Of a stretch of 64,000 nt of DNA, positions 48,552-61,100 are shown in pieces. The translations under genes were made by a program, and so were the position numbers. Each line of letters begins with the position of its first letter. The stretch's first letter is position 1. The stretch is from Anisakis pegreffii (Eukaryota > Nematoda > Chromadorea > Rhabditida > Anisakidae), in contig JAPYMA010000476.1 in NCBI GenBank assembly GCA_035041965.1, positions 1 to 64,000 of the forward strand, written 5' to 3'. The notes under the pieces were generated by a model. That model had not been told where the DNA came from. It worked only from the letters and a program-made list of their open reading frames with translations, and did not search any database.

Positions 48552-51500
48552 TTAGAACGACCTTGTATATAAACCATGTCGTTCTGAGAATTCGCGCAAC
48601 TGTCGTGAAATTAATTGCATTTTCGATGGTCGTATCAGCAATGCTTCTGCCGTATCTTCTATTTTTGCATGATTCCGCCGAATATACAAACGTGCATCTT
48701 TTTGCATTTGAGCTAACCTATTTGAATAAATTAAGCTGTTCAAATTAGATATATTCAAGGATCGTTACTGCTTCAAATTTCTAATTCCATCTAACCGATC
48801 CATCAACAAATAATGCTGGATCGCTGGATTGGCCAGGCTACAAATGAGCATAACATGAGCACTAAATAATTTAAATGAGCATTGTAAGAAAAATCAAGTC
48901 ACTCTCTAAGAATCGAACGGACTAACTTATCAGGATCGATTTCGTCGAGAGTATATGGAAAACTCATATATGGATTGAGTCTAAAATACGTATTCGCTGG
49001 CAATAAATCATGCATACATAAATGCACCAATTCAGTGTCGGTGGCTGAATCAACTATACGCGTTATTTTCTCTTGAACACCAGTTGATGACCTGAATTGA
49101 ACACATATTCAACTGATTGCAATATCATAAACTGCATCATATTATTTACTTGTATTGTACTGAACATTACTACAATGATCCTATAAGAGATCATCATGAG
49201 TGCTGACTGCATAATGACACAGATGATAGAAAGTAACTGACTTGATATGGGTGGTATCTAATTCGTTAACGTGATGACCATTCCCAACAGAAACAACACA
49301 CTGAAAACGTTCATTCGGCCACAGCATCCGTGCTTCATGCAGTGCTATAGCTGTTGGATTGTTCGCTAATACTCCACCGTCCTGATGAAGTACTGATCCC
49401 AAGAGCACCTTAAATTCTTTTTTCAGCAATGAAGAAATTTTTAATACCCTCAAGCAACTATTATAAAGCAACTAATTGTTAAAATCATCATTTCAGTGAC
49501 GAGAATAGGGTGTTTAAAAGAAAGAAATTTTACTGAATTCCGAACGGAAAATGCTGACGAAAATGACATACTATTCACCAGAATGATAATGATTAGAGTA
49601 ATGAAAACAATAATGATGATAACACTTGGAACAATAAAAATATCATTTCTAGTAATACTAGCCACAATAATGATAATAATAACGATCCTAAAAACAACAG
49701 CAAAATGGAACTAATGATAATGAGAGAACCTCTTCAAAATAACCAGGTGCTGCAGTAGATGCTTGTAGCGCTTGCCATATCATATCCCTGCAATCACCTC
49801 TAAAATGGCCATCACGTCCAGGAGGATATTCATAATTACGGAATATATACGGTTGTAACATTGACGCATTCACTACGCAAGATATAATACTCAGCTTCGG
49901 TGCATTCAATGAGCGACAAGAATCAAGAATTGTCCAGTCATCACCAATTGCCTTTAATGGTACACTTTTCAATATTTTAAATATCGCAATGCTTCTCTTC
50001 GCTACACATTCTACAATCGTTATCGCGTTTCATTATATGCACATTATAAAGATATATACATCAAATAAACACTTTTCATCCCAGTGGCATTTTGATTAAC
50101 GTTACTTACTCTAACAATCAAGGAAACAATCATCTCAACTACTCTCAAGAAAACTTTAAATATTCCGTATTCAATAAAATGCTGTACAAATTTGTTCTCG
50201 GAAATCAATCCACACATTTTCAGAGCTTTCAACTCTTCTTTACATTATTAGGTTGTTCAAAAATCGATTGCAAATAAATTCAAATTCATATTTTTGTGAT
50301 TCGCACTAAACTATATAACACCACTACCATTACCACCAACATGCACACATGCTCTATTAGATCACAGAGTACTTCTCATGTCATAAAAAAACAAACCTTC
50401 CAATGAAAACGTAATATCTACATCAAGATTAAGACGAATTTCCAGCTCACCTTAATCAGAATGTCAATCCATTTTTTCGTATTATAATATGAATGTGAGA
50501 GTAACAGCCCCGAAACACCAGAGAAACGACCTTGGGTGAATAAATCCTTTGAGATACTCATATAAATCTCCTTACAATGTTTGATGGAATACTTTTTTGC
50601 ACCCAGTAGGATAGCTATGATGCCGCCTGTGCTTACACCAACAATGTGATCGAACATATCGGCCACCTTCAAATAATTATCTCGTTTATGTAATGACTTC
50701 AAGTTGTGATTGAAACAAAACGACATATTGAAAATAATGATAGTAAGGAACCTTGGGTCCGCCTAACGCATCTTCGAGAGCTTGTAATACCTCGAGACCC
50801 ATCATACCACGAGTCCCACCCCCATCAATTGATAGTATTCTAACTCCACATCCTTTCGGATAATTCACATAACCAATCACCGATAAACATTTTCGGATAT
50901 CACCTTTCAATTCTTCATCATCCGTTCTATGTAAACATTTCAATAATATCTTCATGAATCGTTTGTTCTGTAAATGTGTCATTAATTCAACGAATTTCGG
51001 AAACGTTATCTTGGTTTACCTACGAAATCAGCAAACCAAGATAACCTTTCCTATTTCACTGGAATATCGTCATGAGTGTGCACCCAAGAGAAGAAGTGTT
51101 ATGAGATCATTATTTTTATCATCACAAATGTTATGAGATCGATTCTAATTTTCGTACTCAAAGAATATACCCAAACATGACAACGCCAACTACTGTAAAT
51201 AATGCATATATGCTTAAAGTACAATTTACGATTGATCAATCGTCAAAATTCAATCTTTCTATCAGTGTGCCATAATTTTCCCCGTGATTTGATGTTATAG
51301 TTCGCACTCCTATCTAATATTTTTAATAAAATACTACTGCTAAATTATGCTAATAATGATTTTAGTGAGTAATTATGATCCTGATACGACAAATAATAAT
51401 TCACAATACCTGCATGGCAATTATGCGAGTTGATGGATATTCAATAAAATGATCACATATCTCTTGAAGTCTTAATTTGGTTAATTCATTCGAATTAGTA

Positions 51501-52358
51501 TTCATCAGAAATTTATTCAATAAAGCCTGCGCTTGATTCGCAACTTCAACAATTGAGAAACGCTTCGTTATTATGCGTGCTGATCTAAATGTTATAAGAT
51601 CACACTATTTTAACGAATCATAAATCATGATTGTAATTATTGAAAATGGTAAAAATTAATAATGTGACAGATCAGCGGTATCAAATACATCATTCTATGC
51701 GTCACAAAAAATGATTTGGACTCTTTCTAATGATCTCCTCCATTATTTATTCCACTCTTATCAATAGACTCATTCTTTGATGAACTGACATTTTATGCCG
51801 ATAATCATCATCACACTACCGAAGTTTCATTAAATTACTGAAAGTCATGAATTTGATTAAGTAATGAAATGAACGGAAATAAACGAAAATTCTTACATCG
51901 TCTTTTTTTCGGTGAGCTCAGCCTTTGGCTGTTGGCTGTTTGAGCTCCATAATGAACTAACAACACCAGATAAATATCCCAAGTATGTTGGTTGTGGTTC
52001 TTTCTTATTGTCATCTTCTGATGGTTTAATAACGGTCGGTAGTGTTGACTGAGGTGAGTCCTGAAGCACATGACACTCACAATCAAATCGATAACAAATA
52101 CTGAGTCACTCGTCGGATATCACAATCTTTCAAAGAGTTATTTTCAGAAGGAAGTCTGCTATCAACTACTGAGTTCGCCTCTAAAACTTTGGTTAGTTTC
52201 AACTGAATCAATGAACGATCAAACAAAACAATCCTAACCGCCGACTGATCACTTGAACTTGATGCAGCAAGCGTTGCTTTCGAAACAACTTCTTCACTCG
52301 CTGAAGACCTCCAAAACCGTAATATTGCTAATGACGATCGTGACATACGGTTTAACAT
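48552..52358 (-). CDS. Patatin-like calcium-independent phospholipase A2, PNPLA8 (iPLA2-gamma) type
   Basis: Exons 52358-52110, 52060-51897, 51584-51410, 50967-50752, 50666-50451, 49951-49730, 49408-49242, 49091-48903 and 48717-48552 agree in every phase and give 587 residues. The oxyanion-hole motif DGGGTRG lies at about 244-250, and the nucleophile elbow GVSTG at 278-282 puts the catalytic Ser at 280. The catalytic Asp is in DGG at 424-426. Family-diagnostic stretches include [41 protein letters not shown] and SATDTELVH. The N-terminus ([15 protein letters not shown]) is basic and hydroxylated, fitting mitochondrial targeting. The enzyme class hydrolyses fatty acids from phospholipids without calcium and serves mitochondrial and peroxisomal membranes. 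Vertebrate PNPLA8 is about 780 residues, so this is a shorter form. The start is the first ATG of exon 1; 52346 is an alternative. Confidence 0.93.
51005..51045. repeat. Perfect 13-bp inverted repeat (hairpin) in an intron
   Basis: GTTATCTTGGTTT (51005-51017) and AAACCAAGATAAC (51033-51045) are exact reverse complements separated by 15 bases. They lie in intron 3 of the PNPLA8-like gene, about 40 bp before the next exon's acceptor. It could be a folded RNA element or the core of a very short MITE. Confidence 0.7.
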
Positions 52359-53695
52359 ACTCGTAATTATTGTTATTACAGTTTGAACACTCTGAAATTA
52401 GAAGAAATCAACAATGACGCATCCTTTCTGACTACGAAGCAATTTTATGACACGAGAAAGGAGTTGGAATTCAAATTTGACGCTGAATTTAAATGGTATA
52501 CAAATTCAAATTATCTCTTGAAAGCGGATGGAGAGTTCACATTCTCATGTGATCGTATTTAAAATTAGAAATGTTGAAGAGGAACGAACCAGCAGTTGGC
52601 ATTGATTTCTTACGGATGAGATATAGCCGCGATCTTACACCATCCACTAATTCAACTAGGAACTCATCTGATCACGTGACATCGGTAAATAAAACGGCAT
52701 TACGTGCGTCACGAAATCTTCAGTCATACACAAATGTGGGGTGATTCGGCCAAGACTCACAACGTGCCACAATGCTCAAGTTGCCTGCAAACATCAAAAA
52801 TCGCTCGCTCGCTCGCATGGCCATATTCCTAACCCTCTGACACGGGATTCGGATTAACAATGGAGATGGTTAATTGAATGAGGCAATGAGTAGTAATTTT
52901 AAAGTTACTTCAGTCTTGACATATTATTAAGAAACAACATATTGCCATGAAACAGCTCATAATCCATAGGGTTCATGATGATTATCCAGACGTAATGATT
53001 ATAATGAAGGCTGTAAAGCTTATCGTTGAATTCACTGTGCATAAGATTTCACACTTCCTACTGATATCAAATATGTCAAGTTTGGTACTGATTAATGCTC
53101 ATTTGGAATAATTGCTATATATGCTAACAGAGAAGAAAAACAGAATCTTCATTAAACTGTACTATCATCTTTTGAAAATATTTTGTTTTCTTTAGAGAGT
53201 GCTTTAAAACAAACTGAACCAAATCACTCGATCGATGCACGGATAAATATTTTTTTCTGATGTGATTAAGAAGCTCGGATTTTGATTTACTCACCTACTC
53301 CTTGCAAGTCCAGAACTGATTATGCGTGTCTGATGTCCAAACCCTATCCTATTTAAAATCTTAATGTTAGCAACAAATTCGTTCTTTTAAATGTTAAGAA
53401 ATGAAGTTCGGCGAATTATAAAGCTATGTAAACGTGGCTTCATCGAGTCAATTCGTGAATATATCACATAATTTATCTCAATTAATGGTAATCTAATTGA
53501 GGATAACAGGTATTGGTATTTAGGTATGTGCAGATGGTAATGATGATGATGACCTATATACCCGTCCAAATATAACAATGTAAATCGCTCCAAATACTTT
53601 CAATAAAGTTGAATAAATACTTTCCCAAATGCCACTTCCACAAACAATCGCTATCCCATCCCATCCTATCCCATTCCATCTATTCGATCATCACA
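52359..53695. other. Divergent intergenic region
   Basis: It lies between the PNPLA8-like gene (minus) and a secreted-protein gene (plus), so promoters of both should be here. It contains a short GCTC run (about 52800-52816) and a CCCAT/CCATT-rich tract at about 53650-53685 just before the secreted gene's ATG. No coding frame is supported. Confidence 0.6.
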
Positions 53696-56222
53696 ATGCG
53701 TTCGTCAGCACCGTTATTCTCAATCATCTTCATTGCAATTTTGCAACACCATTTCACAATTTCAGGTTAATTTTACGGTTTAGTAGTAAATTTTGTCGAA
53801 TCTATCTTAGAATTCTGAGTTTATATTCTACGAATTTGTAGCATTAAGTGTTCAAAACGAGACTGATCAGTCTTATTGTTTGAGGAAGTTGTAGGAAATG
53901 AGCGTTGAGTAGTGTGAAAATATGTAACATAAGATTAGCTAACATGCGTATTTTTCGTGCTTTAGCAAAAAGAGTCCAACTTTAGTGCTATCTGTAAGTG
54001 TTCATTAAAGCATTCTTGAATGCGTCAACAAATCTGATAACTTCAATTGTTCACAGTCGCGTTGACTGCTAAGTTCCGACCTCAAACTACTCGTATACAT
54101 GTGCATTTTTGATAAAATCATGAATAATCTCCGAATAACATAAATGTAGTTAATTCACTTGCCTTTAAGACGATATATTGAAGAAATTTTACAGACACAT
54201 CGTTTCAAGAAACAAATCGTCGAGTTACTCATCAGATAATCAATCCATTATTACATCCACTCTTAAAGTTATTCGATATAATGGAAAACAATATAAGACA
54301 ATTGGAACATGCTGATGAGGTTCAATCTATCTCAAACATTTTTTCATTTACTCACCGGCTTGTTGTTCGTTCAAATGCACTCAACGTGCCGATCGCCATC
54401 AGCAAGATGAAGTTTCCGCTTGATCAATCTTTATTACACCTCCACTGTAACAATAAGGATAGATACATCGTTTCATAGACTCCTTATAGCATTATTACCT
54501 ACGAAATGTCACCAGTCTTGCATCTTTGGATAATTTAAATCGCTGCTGCTTTCATTAGGAGGTATTCCAAAACTTTTATACTGGTAGATGTGGAAAACAC
54601 TAGAAAGAGGAGCGTAATCAATGGGGGAGGAGGTGGCAAGGGACGCGTCTTCTCTGGAGGCTGGAAAAAAGGGCAAAAGTAAAGGAGGAAAAGAGAGGAG
54701 AAAAAACAAGGGAACGAAGAAGAAGCAAAAGATAAAAAATTACATGCCAATATTCGGTTTTCGCCTCATTCGAAGCAAAAGAATTAAATCCGTTTTTGGG
54801 CCAAGTTCCCCTTCGCGCCCCTCCCTCCTCTAAAAAATTCTGACCAAGCCCCTCTCTGAGTATATTCGCATTTGATTCGTCATCAACAAATGATTGAATG
54901 AACAGATGAATGAATCTGATTTTGTAGAAATAAAATTCAGATTGCAAAAAAGCAGTATGACGAAAAGCTGCCAGAGTCGATATTCGATTTGTTGACACCA
55001 AAACCAACCACAACAACACCGAAACCAATAATCGAACGATTATTTGAACCATTTCTCAATCCTATCAAAAATGAATTAAATAAATTCAAAGAGGTTATTT
55101 TCAATGTCTTGCTCCATCACTTCATATTGTATTTCTTCAGCGACTAATATCACATTCTCTGAATGTGCTGAATTTCGATACGGATCAAGAGAATAAAAAC
55201 AAAATCATTTGATGAGTTTTTTGTTCATTCTTTGCAAGAAATGTTTTCATTTTTAGGCAACAGAAATGACCAAACGTAATCACCAACGCATCTCAGAGCA
55301 CGGTAGATTGCCGATATCAAACGACAACGAGATCGTATCTCCGAACGTAATGACGAACAGTGACTCAGCACGTCGTTCACCATCGAAATTTGTTGACGAC
55401 AATAAAATCACTTCGCAATCATCATATGATGATCATGAGGTAATCCTAACAGAATATATTGACTATCGTTGACTTAACCATCTTTTCGAGAGTTTTTATT
55501 AGTATAGGCGTCTCAGTTCCTCTAATTATATTCTGTCGTCTCGATTCCATAATGTCAAGAAAACCGAACATTTGTCAGGTTGAATTCTATAGCTTGATCC
55601 ATGTGCGAGTTTGTTTTCAGCACCGTTTCCAACCTTCATATCTTCTAATGAATAAATAATCCCTATGAAAAATAATAATGATAGTATGAAAAATAATCCA
55701 TCTCTATTTATTGCAAGTTTGCATTAGAGAATTCAACAGAAGGGAAACAAATTGACAGTGTTACAATCGACTTTCATTACATAGGGACCACAAATCATGT
55801 CACTGCTTGAGTCGTTCGGTCAAAATGTGCATAAAGATGACGAAATGCACGTTGGTAGAGATAAGTCCGTCAATATACTCGGAATGCCAGTTGGGAGACG
55901 AGATGGATTAATCTTTAATCCTTTAAATGGAATCAGTTTGGGGAATCAGGATATGTACGGTCCTGTTGCAATCAACGATAAATACAATATCAACTGGGGA
56001 TTTATCGATAAAATCGGTCGATTGATTGATTCTTTATCAGACAAGGTTATTCATTATGTTTTCTAAGCAATATAATCAAAAATTATTCGGCACTTTCTTA
56101 TGCAATGATCATTTCATCATATGCCCATTAGTCACATATTTCTGAGAATCTTTGCTACCATTTTCCAGAAAGGAAGACTTATTTATCACAAATTCATCCG
56201 AAGAGATGCAAGAATTTGTTAA
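53696..56222 (+). CDS. Secreted 281-residue protein of unknown family
   Basis: Exons 53696-53765, 54195-54319, 54941-55093, 55257-55439, 55785-56045 and 56169-56222 agree in phase from ATG to TAA. Residues 1-23 are a signal peptide (APLFSIIFIAILQHHF core). Exon 2 is amphipathic (NPLLHPLLKLFDIMENNI). Exon 3 has a Thr/Pro linker (LTPKPTTTTPKP) and ERLFEPFLNPIKNELNKF. Exon 4 is polar and probably disordered. Exon 5 is ordered, with VNILGMPVGRRDGLIF, NPLNGISLGNQ and NINWGFIDKIGRLIDSL. The C-terminus is basic (HKFIRRDARIC) and holds what looks like the only cysteine. I do not recognise the family; a nematode extracellular protein is likely. Four of its five introns begin GTT. No ORF longer than about 90 codons represents it, so standard ORF scans miss it. 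Confidence 0.7.
54605..54740. repeat. Polypurine tract in intron 2 of the secreted-protein gene
   Basis: The plus strand is strongly A/G-biased (GGGGGAGGAGG, GGAGGAAAAGAGAGGAG). A CT-rich run (CGCCCCTCCCTCCTC) lies about 80 bp downstream. The Lys-rich open frame at 54621-54833 results from this bias. Confidence 0.6.
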
Positions 56223-57289
56223 AATCAATCACTGAATTAACTGAAAAAAAAACAATTACTTTAAAACAATCCGATTTCAGTTGATTTTAATGCAGTAACA
56301 CTTACGACAGCTATCTTATGATTACCTAACTACAAGTTGAACTCGTTTCATTTCAGGTGTAATTAAACGAACACCTGTGTAATTTAACATAAGGTGCACG
56401 ATATACTGACATACATTGTCATGTGGTCATATCATGTTAATTATCAAGATCATTATCTATACTCAGTTTCCGAATATTTCGTTGATATCAACTTCAAATA
56501 CCTCGTTATTCCGTTACTATCCATTATTGTGCGTTTATGGAGGAATGTGTGGGAAGAAGATTGCGATCTCACAATCTCTTGTTGTGATCTCTTGTCAGAT
56601 AGAAACATTCAATATCGATCAATAATTTGTTTATGCCTGTCTTGTAAACGATATTATTTTTGTGAATGCAACATTGATTGTATGGAAATATTCTGAAATC
56701 ATTTCTTGTATAAAACAAACTCGTACACTCTCACACACTAATGATTATTTCATATCCTAATACCTTATCTAAATTTCGAATGCAAAATTCAGTTTTCATT
56801 TTGCTCAGTGGACGACGAATCACGTATGCCTTTGATATAATAATAACTGATTATGGAAGGAGAAACCAAATCCCCAAAAGAGACTGCAGATAATCTGAGC
56901 AGATGAATTAATGGAAAAATAACTGGAAAATATACGAGTTTCTATTGGATCTATTTCGAGCAATAAATCTATGCATAAAACGGCGGTTAAGAATTGCCAT
57001 TACGACAGAAGTGGTATCCATTCAATTGGTTAATCACCTTAAGTCTTTCGTGACTTCTTTTTCGATTATTAATCCTATTGACTAATTGAGTTTATTAGGA
57101 ATGTGAGTGTTTCCGAGTGCGATTGAAATAAGTCATTCGTTTCGATTCAGTGAGCGTAAACAAAACGGATCAAAACCCTTGAACAAATAAGTGACATTGT
57201 TATGTGCTCAACAAAGGTGCGACTGAAAAGAACTTTCGATATAGTCATACTTCAGAGTGACTCTTAGTGTACGTCTTAACACTCAATTA
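56223..57289. other. Intergenic region, no supported gene
   Basis: AT-rich sequence after the secreted-protein stop codon. The plus-strand frames at 56394-56696 are unsupported by domains or splice sites. Confidence 0.5.
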
Positions 57290-58150
57290 TTAACAAACAG
57301 AATTTCGTATTTGGATTTCATCGAGGTCAATAAGCAATTCAACATTCGACATTGCTTGCGCCTGCATAATTTCATACACGACATACGAATGCACTTGAAC
57401 TGCGACACCTTCTGTGCCGTTACCATCGTCACACTGTGAACCAAAAAATGCCATTCGTTCAGCGTGCGAACATGAAAGATGCACACCGTGATCCGTTGAA
57501 ATGAAAAAGAGTAATTTCGTAACATTTTATTAATATCAGGTGATGTAAGACCTTATCAGTCACTTTAGTTTTTATCTGATAAAAACTGATAATTTTGTCC
57601 TGAAAAGATGTGACATTTTGATATTGGCACGGTAGATCTTATGAGCTTAAGAAGTATCACCCTTGCCCACATACGATCTCTGCCCACTTACTTTGTGCGC
57701 TTCATGATTTGTTATTGCGTGACATCTACCGACTAAGGTGCACAAGTGTTGTGGATGTGACACGATCATATGGGTCAAGATCGTGAGACATCTAACCGAT
57801 CTTAACAGATTCACGTAAACGACTTGCTCGTTTGTCATTATGTTGCAGAACACTTCGAGTGCAATTCGAATAATGAAATAAATGCAATGAATCAGTAATG
57901 TTGTTTCAATCGAGGCAATTAATAGAACTGAATCAAAAATTGTTTATTCACATGAATGTTTATTGAGTGCATAAATCGAAAGTGTTCAACGATTCCATGA
58001 ATGGAACAAAGATGTGCGATAAAATAGGACGGACATATATCTCATAAATGAACAACGAGTGACCATTTTGATTCACCGCACCAAATGAATAGGCTGCCAG
58101 CCGTCTTCCCACTTCTCCATGTTCTGTCATAACGATAACTGACAATTGTA
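57290..58150 (-). CDS. Putative minus-strand gene with three exon-like segments
   Basis: Three segments look coding on the minus strand. The first, about 58130-58030, gives MTEHGEVGRRLAAYSFGAVN and then HSLFIYEIY. The second, about 57870-57692, contains VFCNIMTNEQVVYVNLLRSV and HLCTLVGRCHAITNHEAHK; it ends at a strong donor (AAA|GTAAGTGG). The third, about 57505-57300, contains HGVHLSCSHAERMAFFGSQC, EGVAVQVHSYVVYEIMQAQA and NVELLIDLDEIQIR. GC content is higher than in the gaps. I recognise no domain and could not fix all phases, so order and boundaries are provisional. The first segment lies just upstream of the divergent secreted proline-rich gene, so the two may share a promoter region. Confidence 0.4.
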
Positions 58151-58166
58151 CAAGTGAACAAACGCC

Positions 58167-61100
58167 ATGATGCATCGTTGTGCATCGTTCGTTTTGTTGT
58201 TTATTTATATTTGTTTTGTTGACTTCAACTATTCGGCTAAACCGACTTTTGCTGAGACGGTATTCGATCTAAGTCCCGATCTTCCGGATGAATCGATTTC
58301 AGAAAGCGAAGATGGGCAATATTCCACTGAAACCGTTCAAATATTAGCAATAACAACAACAAAAACACCTCCTGTGTCAAATGAACCGCCACCGCCGCCA
58401 CCGTTGTTAAACTATCAGCCAAATCAAAATGGTATATTCCCATCGCTGAAACCTTTGGGTATATCACCGGATTTAGTCCCTACAATCCCCGCTAACAATC
58501 AGCAACCATTCTTGCCACCTATTCAAGTCAGCCCATCCGTCTTCGCCCCACCTCATCCACAAAACTTTGAATCGATAAATCAACTTCAGCCCAGTGCACG
58601 TGTAATTGTTCAACCTCATATTCAAACACAAACTCCGATTCCGCTCCAGTCGACCAGGGTCGTGAATGTTTCTCACCCGCAGTTCCCAACGCAGTCCGCA
58701 CTTCATAATTCTCAGCATTCAGAAGCAACCCCTCCACGAGGTCTTCTCCATAGAAGTGAGTCTATCGTCCACACTCCCGTGAATCTCCCTACTCAAAGGC
58801 ATCCGCACGAACCAATATCCGTGTTCTGGTTCAAAGAACGTTACGACGTATCGAGTAAGTTACCTTTGACTTCGTTCTGTTCTGTTATCACCTTTAATAT
58901 CAACGTTATTCGTTATTATTACCATTTATCATTTTTATAGTTACTGTTGTTGTTGTCATTATAATTACTGCTATCAACAGTATTATTATTATGATCACTA
59001 CTATTGTTGTCCTCTTCATAAATCACCCGTGCTGAGATTGAATCGCCGAATTAAAGAAAACATCGTCATTAAAACATCGTTGATCGCTCTCATATGAATA
59101 AGATTAGATTGTATCGTGACGGATTCTAAAATGAAAAATTCCGCAGTCAATGGGAGTGTTTGTAATCGTTTTGATCAAAAACCGGACCTTGGGAGAACCC
59201 CGATTGTGTGGCCGAAATTGAGAGCCGATACCATCTCTAATTAATCTTCTTGAACAAGCTACTATAGTAAACTTTGAACGCTTGAAATAAATGTCTTAAA
59301 ATTGATCGTTGACCAAATCTCAAACATTAAGTAACATTGATTTTACTTCAGGTAACATTGATTAAGCATTTTGGGAGGGGTTTGTTAAGATTGAATCTTT
59401 TCGTGAGTTGAATATTTTGTTGGAATGGGCTGATTGAACAGCAGTTATCTGAAACAACGATTGAATGAAATAAAGAAGATTCTATCGGCGTGAAATTTGT
59501 GGTTTTTGGTTGGTTTGTGGATGTTCTTTGGAATTATTCAATGACTGAAAACAAAACACATTTATTTATTCGAGTTGCTCGAGTCGAAATGTTTATTAAA
59601 ATTTATAAGTGCTAATGAATATTTGTTCTTAACTGATTTCATTTATACAAAACAAACGCAATCGTCATCAGAAATGTTCATAATTTACCGTTCAAATACT
59701 GAATGATGCTCATAAATTCTTCAAACTTTCGCAATTGTCATACCGATGTGTGTACCTAACGGATGATATGTCTATCATTCAATCATTCGTAATGCGTAAT
59801 CACTGATGCAAACACGTTTTTTTTGGGCACAATGTTCAAATTAACACGATCTATTTCCTGTTTGAGAATGTTTTGAATGATCTCATTGGTTCATAGTTAA
59901 TTAGGTTTTAATATGAGATGCTGTGTACATTCGTCATGGTTTATTTCATTGATACTCTTCTGATCTGATAATCACCGAATGGTTAAGCATATCTGCAGGT
60001 GAATCGATGAAGTGTTCAGCAAGTTAGATTAATATTTACGCTATATATTCTTCTAAAATCGAAAAAGCGTCTGGTCAAATTAATTAATGCATTTTGAAGT
60101 CAGACAGGACAATGAATAGACTGGTGAATTATTAATTAATTGGGAGACTACAAGGGATCATTACTACCATACAATCACTTAGAGCTCTAGCTGCTGAAAA
60201 ATAACATGAAAAACGAAAGAGCATGGATGATGACAAAAATACCCGCATGTCCTCAAATGTCAGTGAATAAATTCCACGAAAAACAGAAGAATCAGTGGTT
60301 CTTGGAAGGTCATCAGCCGATGGAATGTTTCTGCCCCGTTAAAGCGGTTCATAAAACATCTCAAATTTATTATTAATTTCGACGAAAGTTGCAACCGCTC
60401 TGCCACTGTACTAATACAATAATGTACTAGTATAACGAAAGTACTAATACTGTACTGATGTAAACACTGCTATGGTACAAATATAACAGTGCTCGTCATG
60501 ACCACTGTAAAACTATTAACGTAATTAGCACTATTTGAATGCATTTCCTTTCAACCGTATCTTAACCACATTTATGTCAGTATTGTCTCATATTAATTCA
60601 AATAAACAATACAAGTTGCAGCATGTTCAAAAGATTTCCGAAAAGTGGCAGCAGAATTTCAACGCAAATTACCACGGAACATAATTCGAAATAGTAAAGA
60701 TACTAAAATTATTGCAATGGTTGAACGGATATTAACGGACTGCCATAGAAAGTCAGCCACGAATCACTGGAATCGAATATCCGATCTCCTTCCAAAAGTT
60801 GCTCTCTCATTGAGGTTATTTTTCATTTCCCTTACTTGTCTTAAATTCACTCCAATTTCATTCACTACTACAATATTACACATCACTTTAAAATTTTATC
60901 ATTCGTCAATCAGGAAATTGAAGTGATTTGATCGGAGTGAGTGACGTGTCGGTATATATTCAATTGCTTGGAAGTTCGATGATGGTGTTAACAGAAGCAG
61001 GCTTTAAACATTGCCACAAAAATGAAATTATAATACATTAAAACTATAATACTGGCGCGTTATTGTAATTAGTGTTCGTCGGGGAACGGAATCCCTGTCG

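Noticed and set aside
32947..52358. An operon of PNPLA8-like, DUS3L and TAF2
   Set aside because: The genes are co-oriented, but the gaps of about 1.1 and 1.8 kb are far larger than the roughly 100 bp typical of nematode operons.
54621..54833. Lys-rich plus-strand frame as a gene
   Set aside because: It is a polypurine tract inside an intron of the 281-residue secreted-protein gene, with no splice phase to support it.
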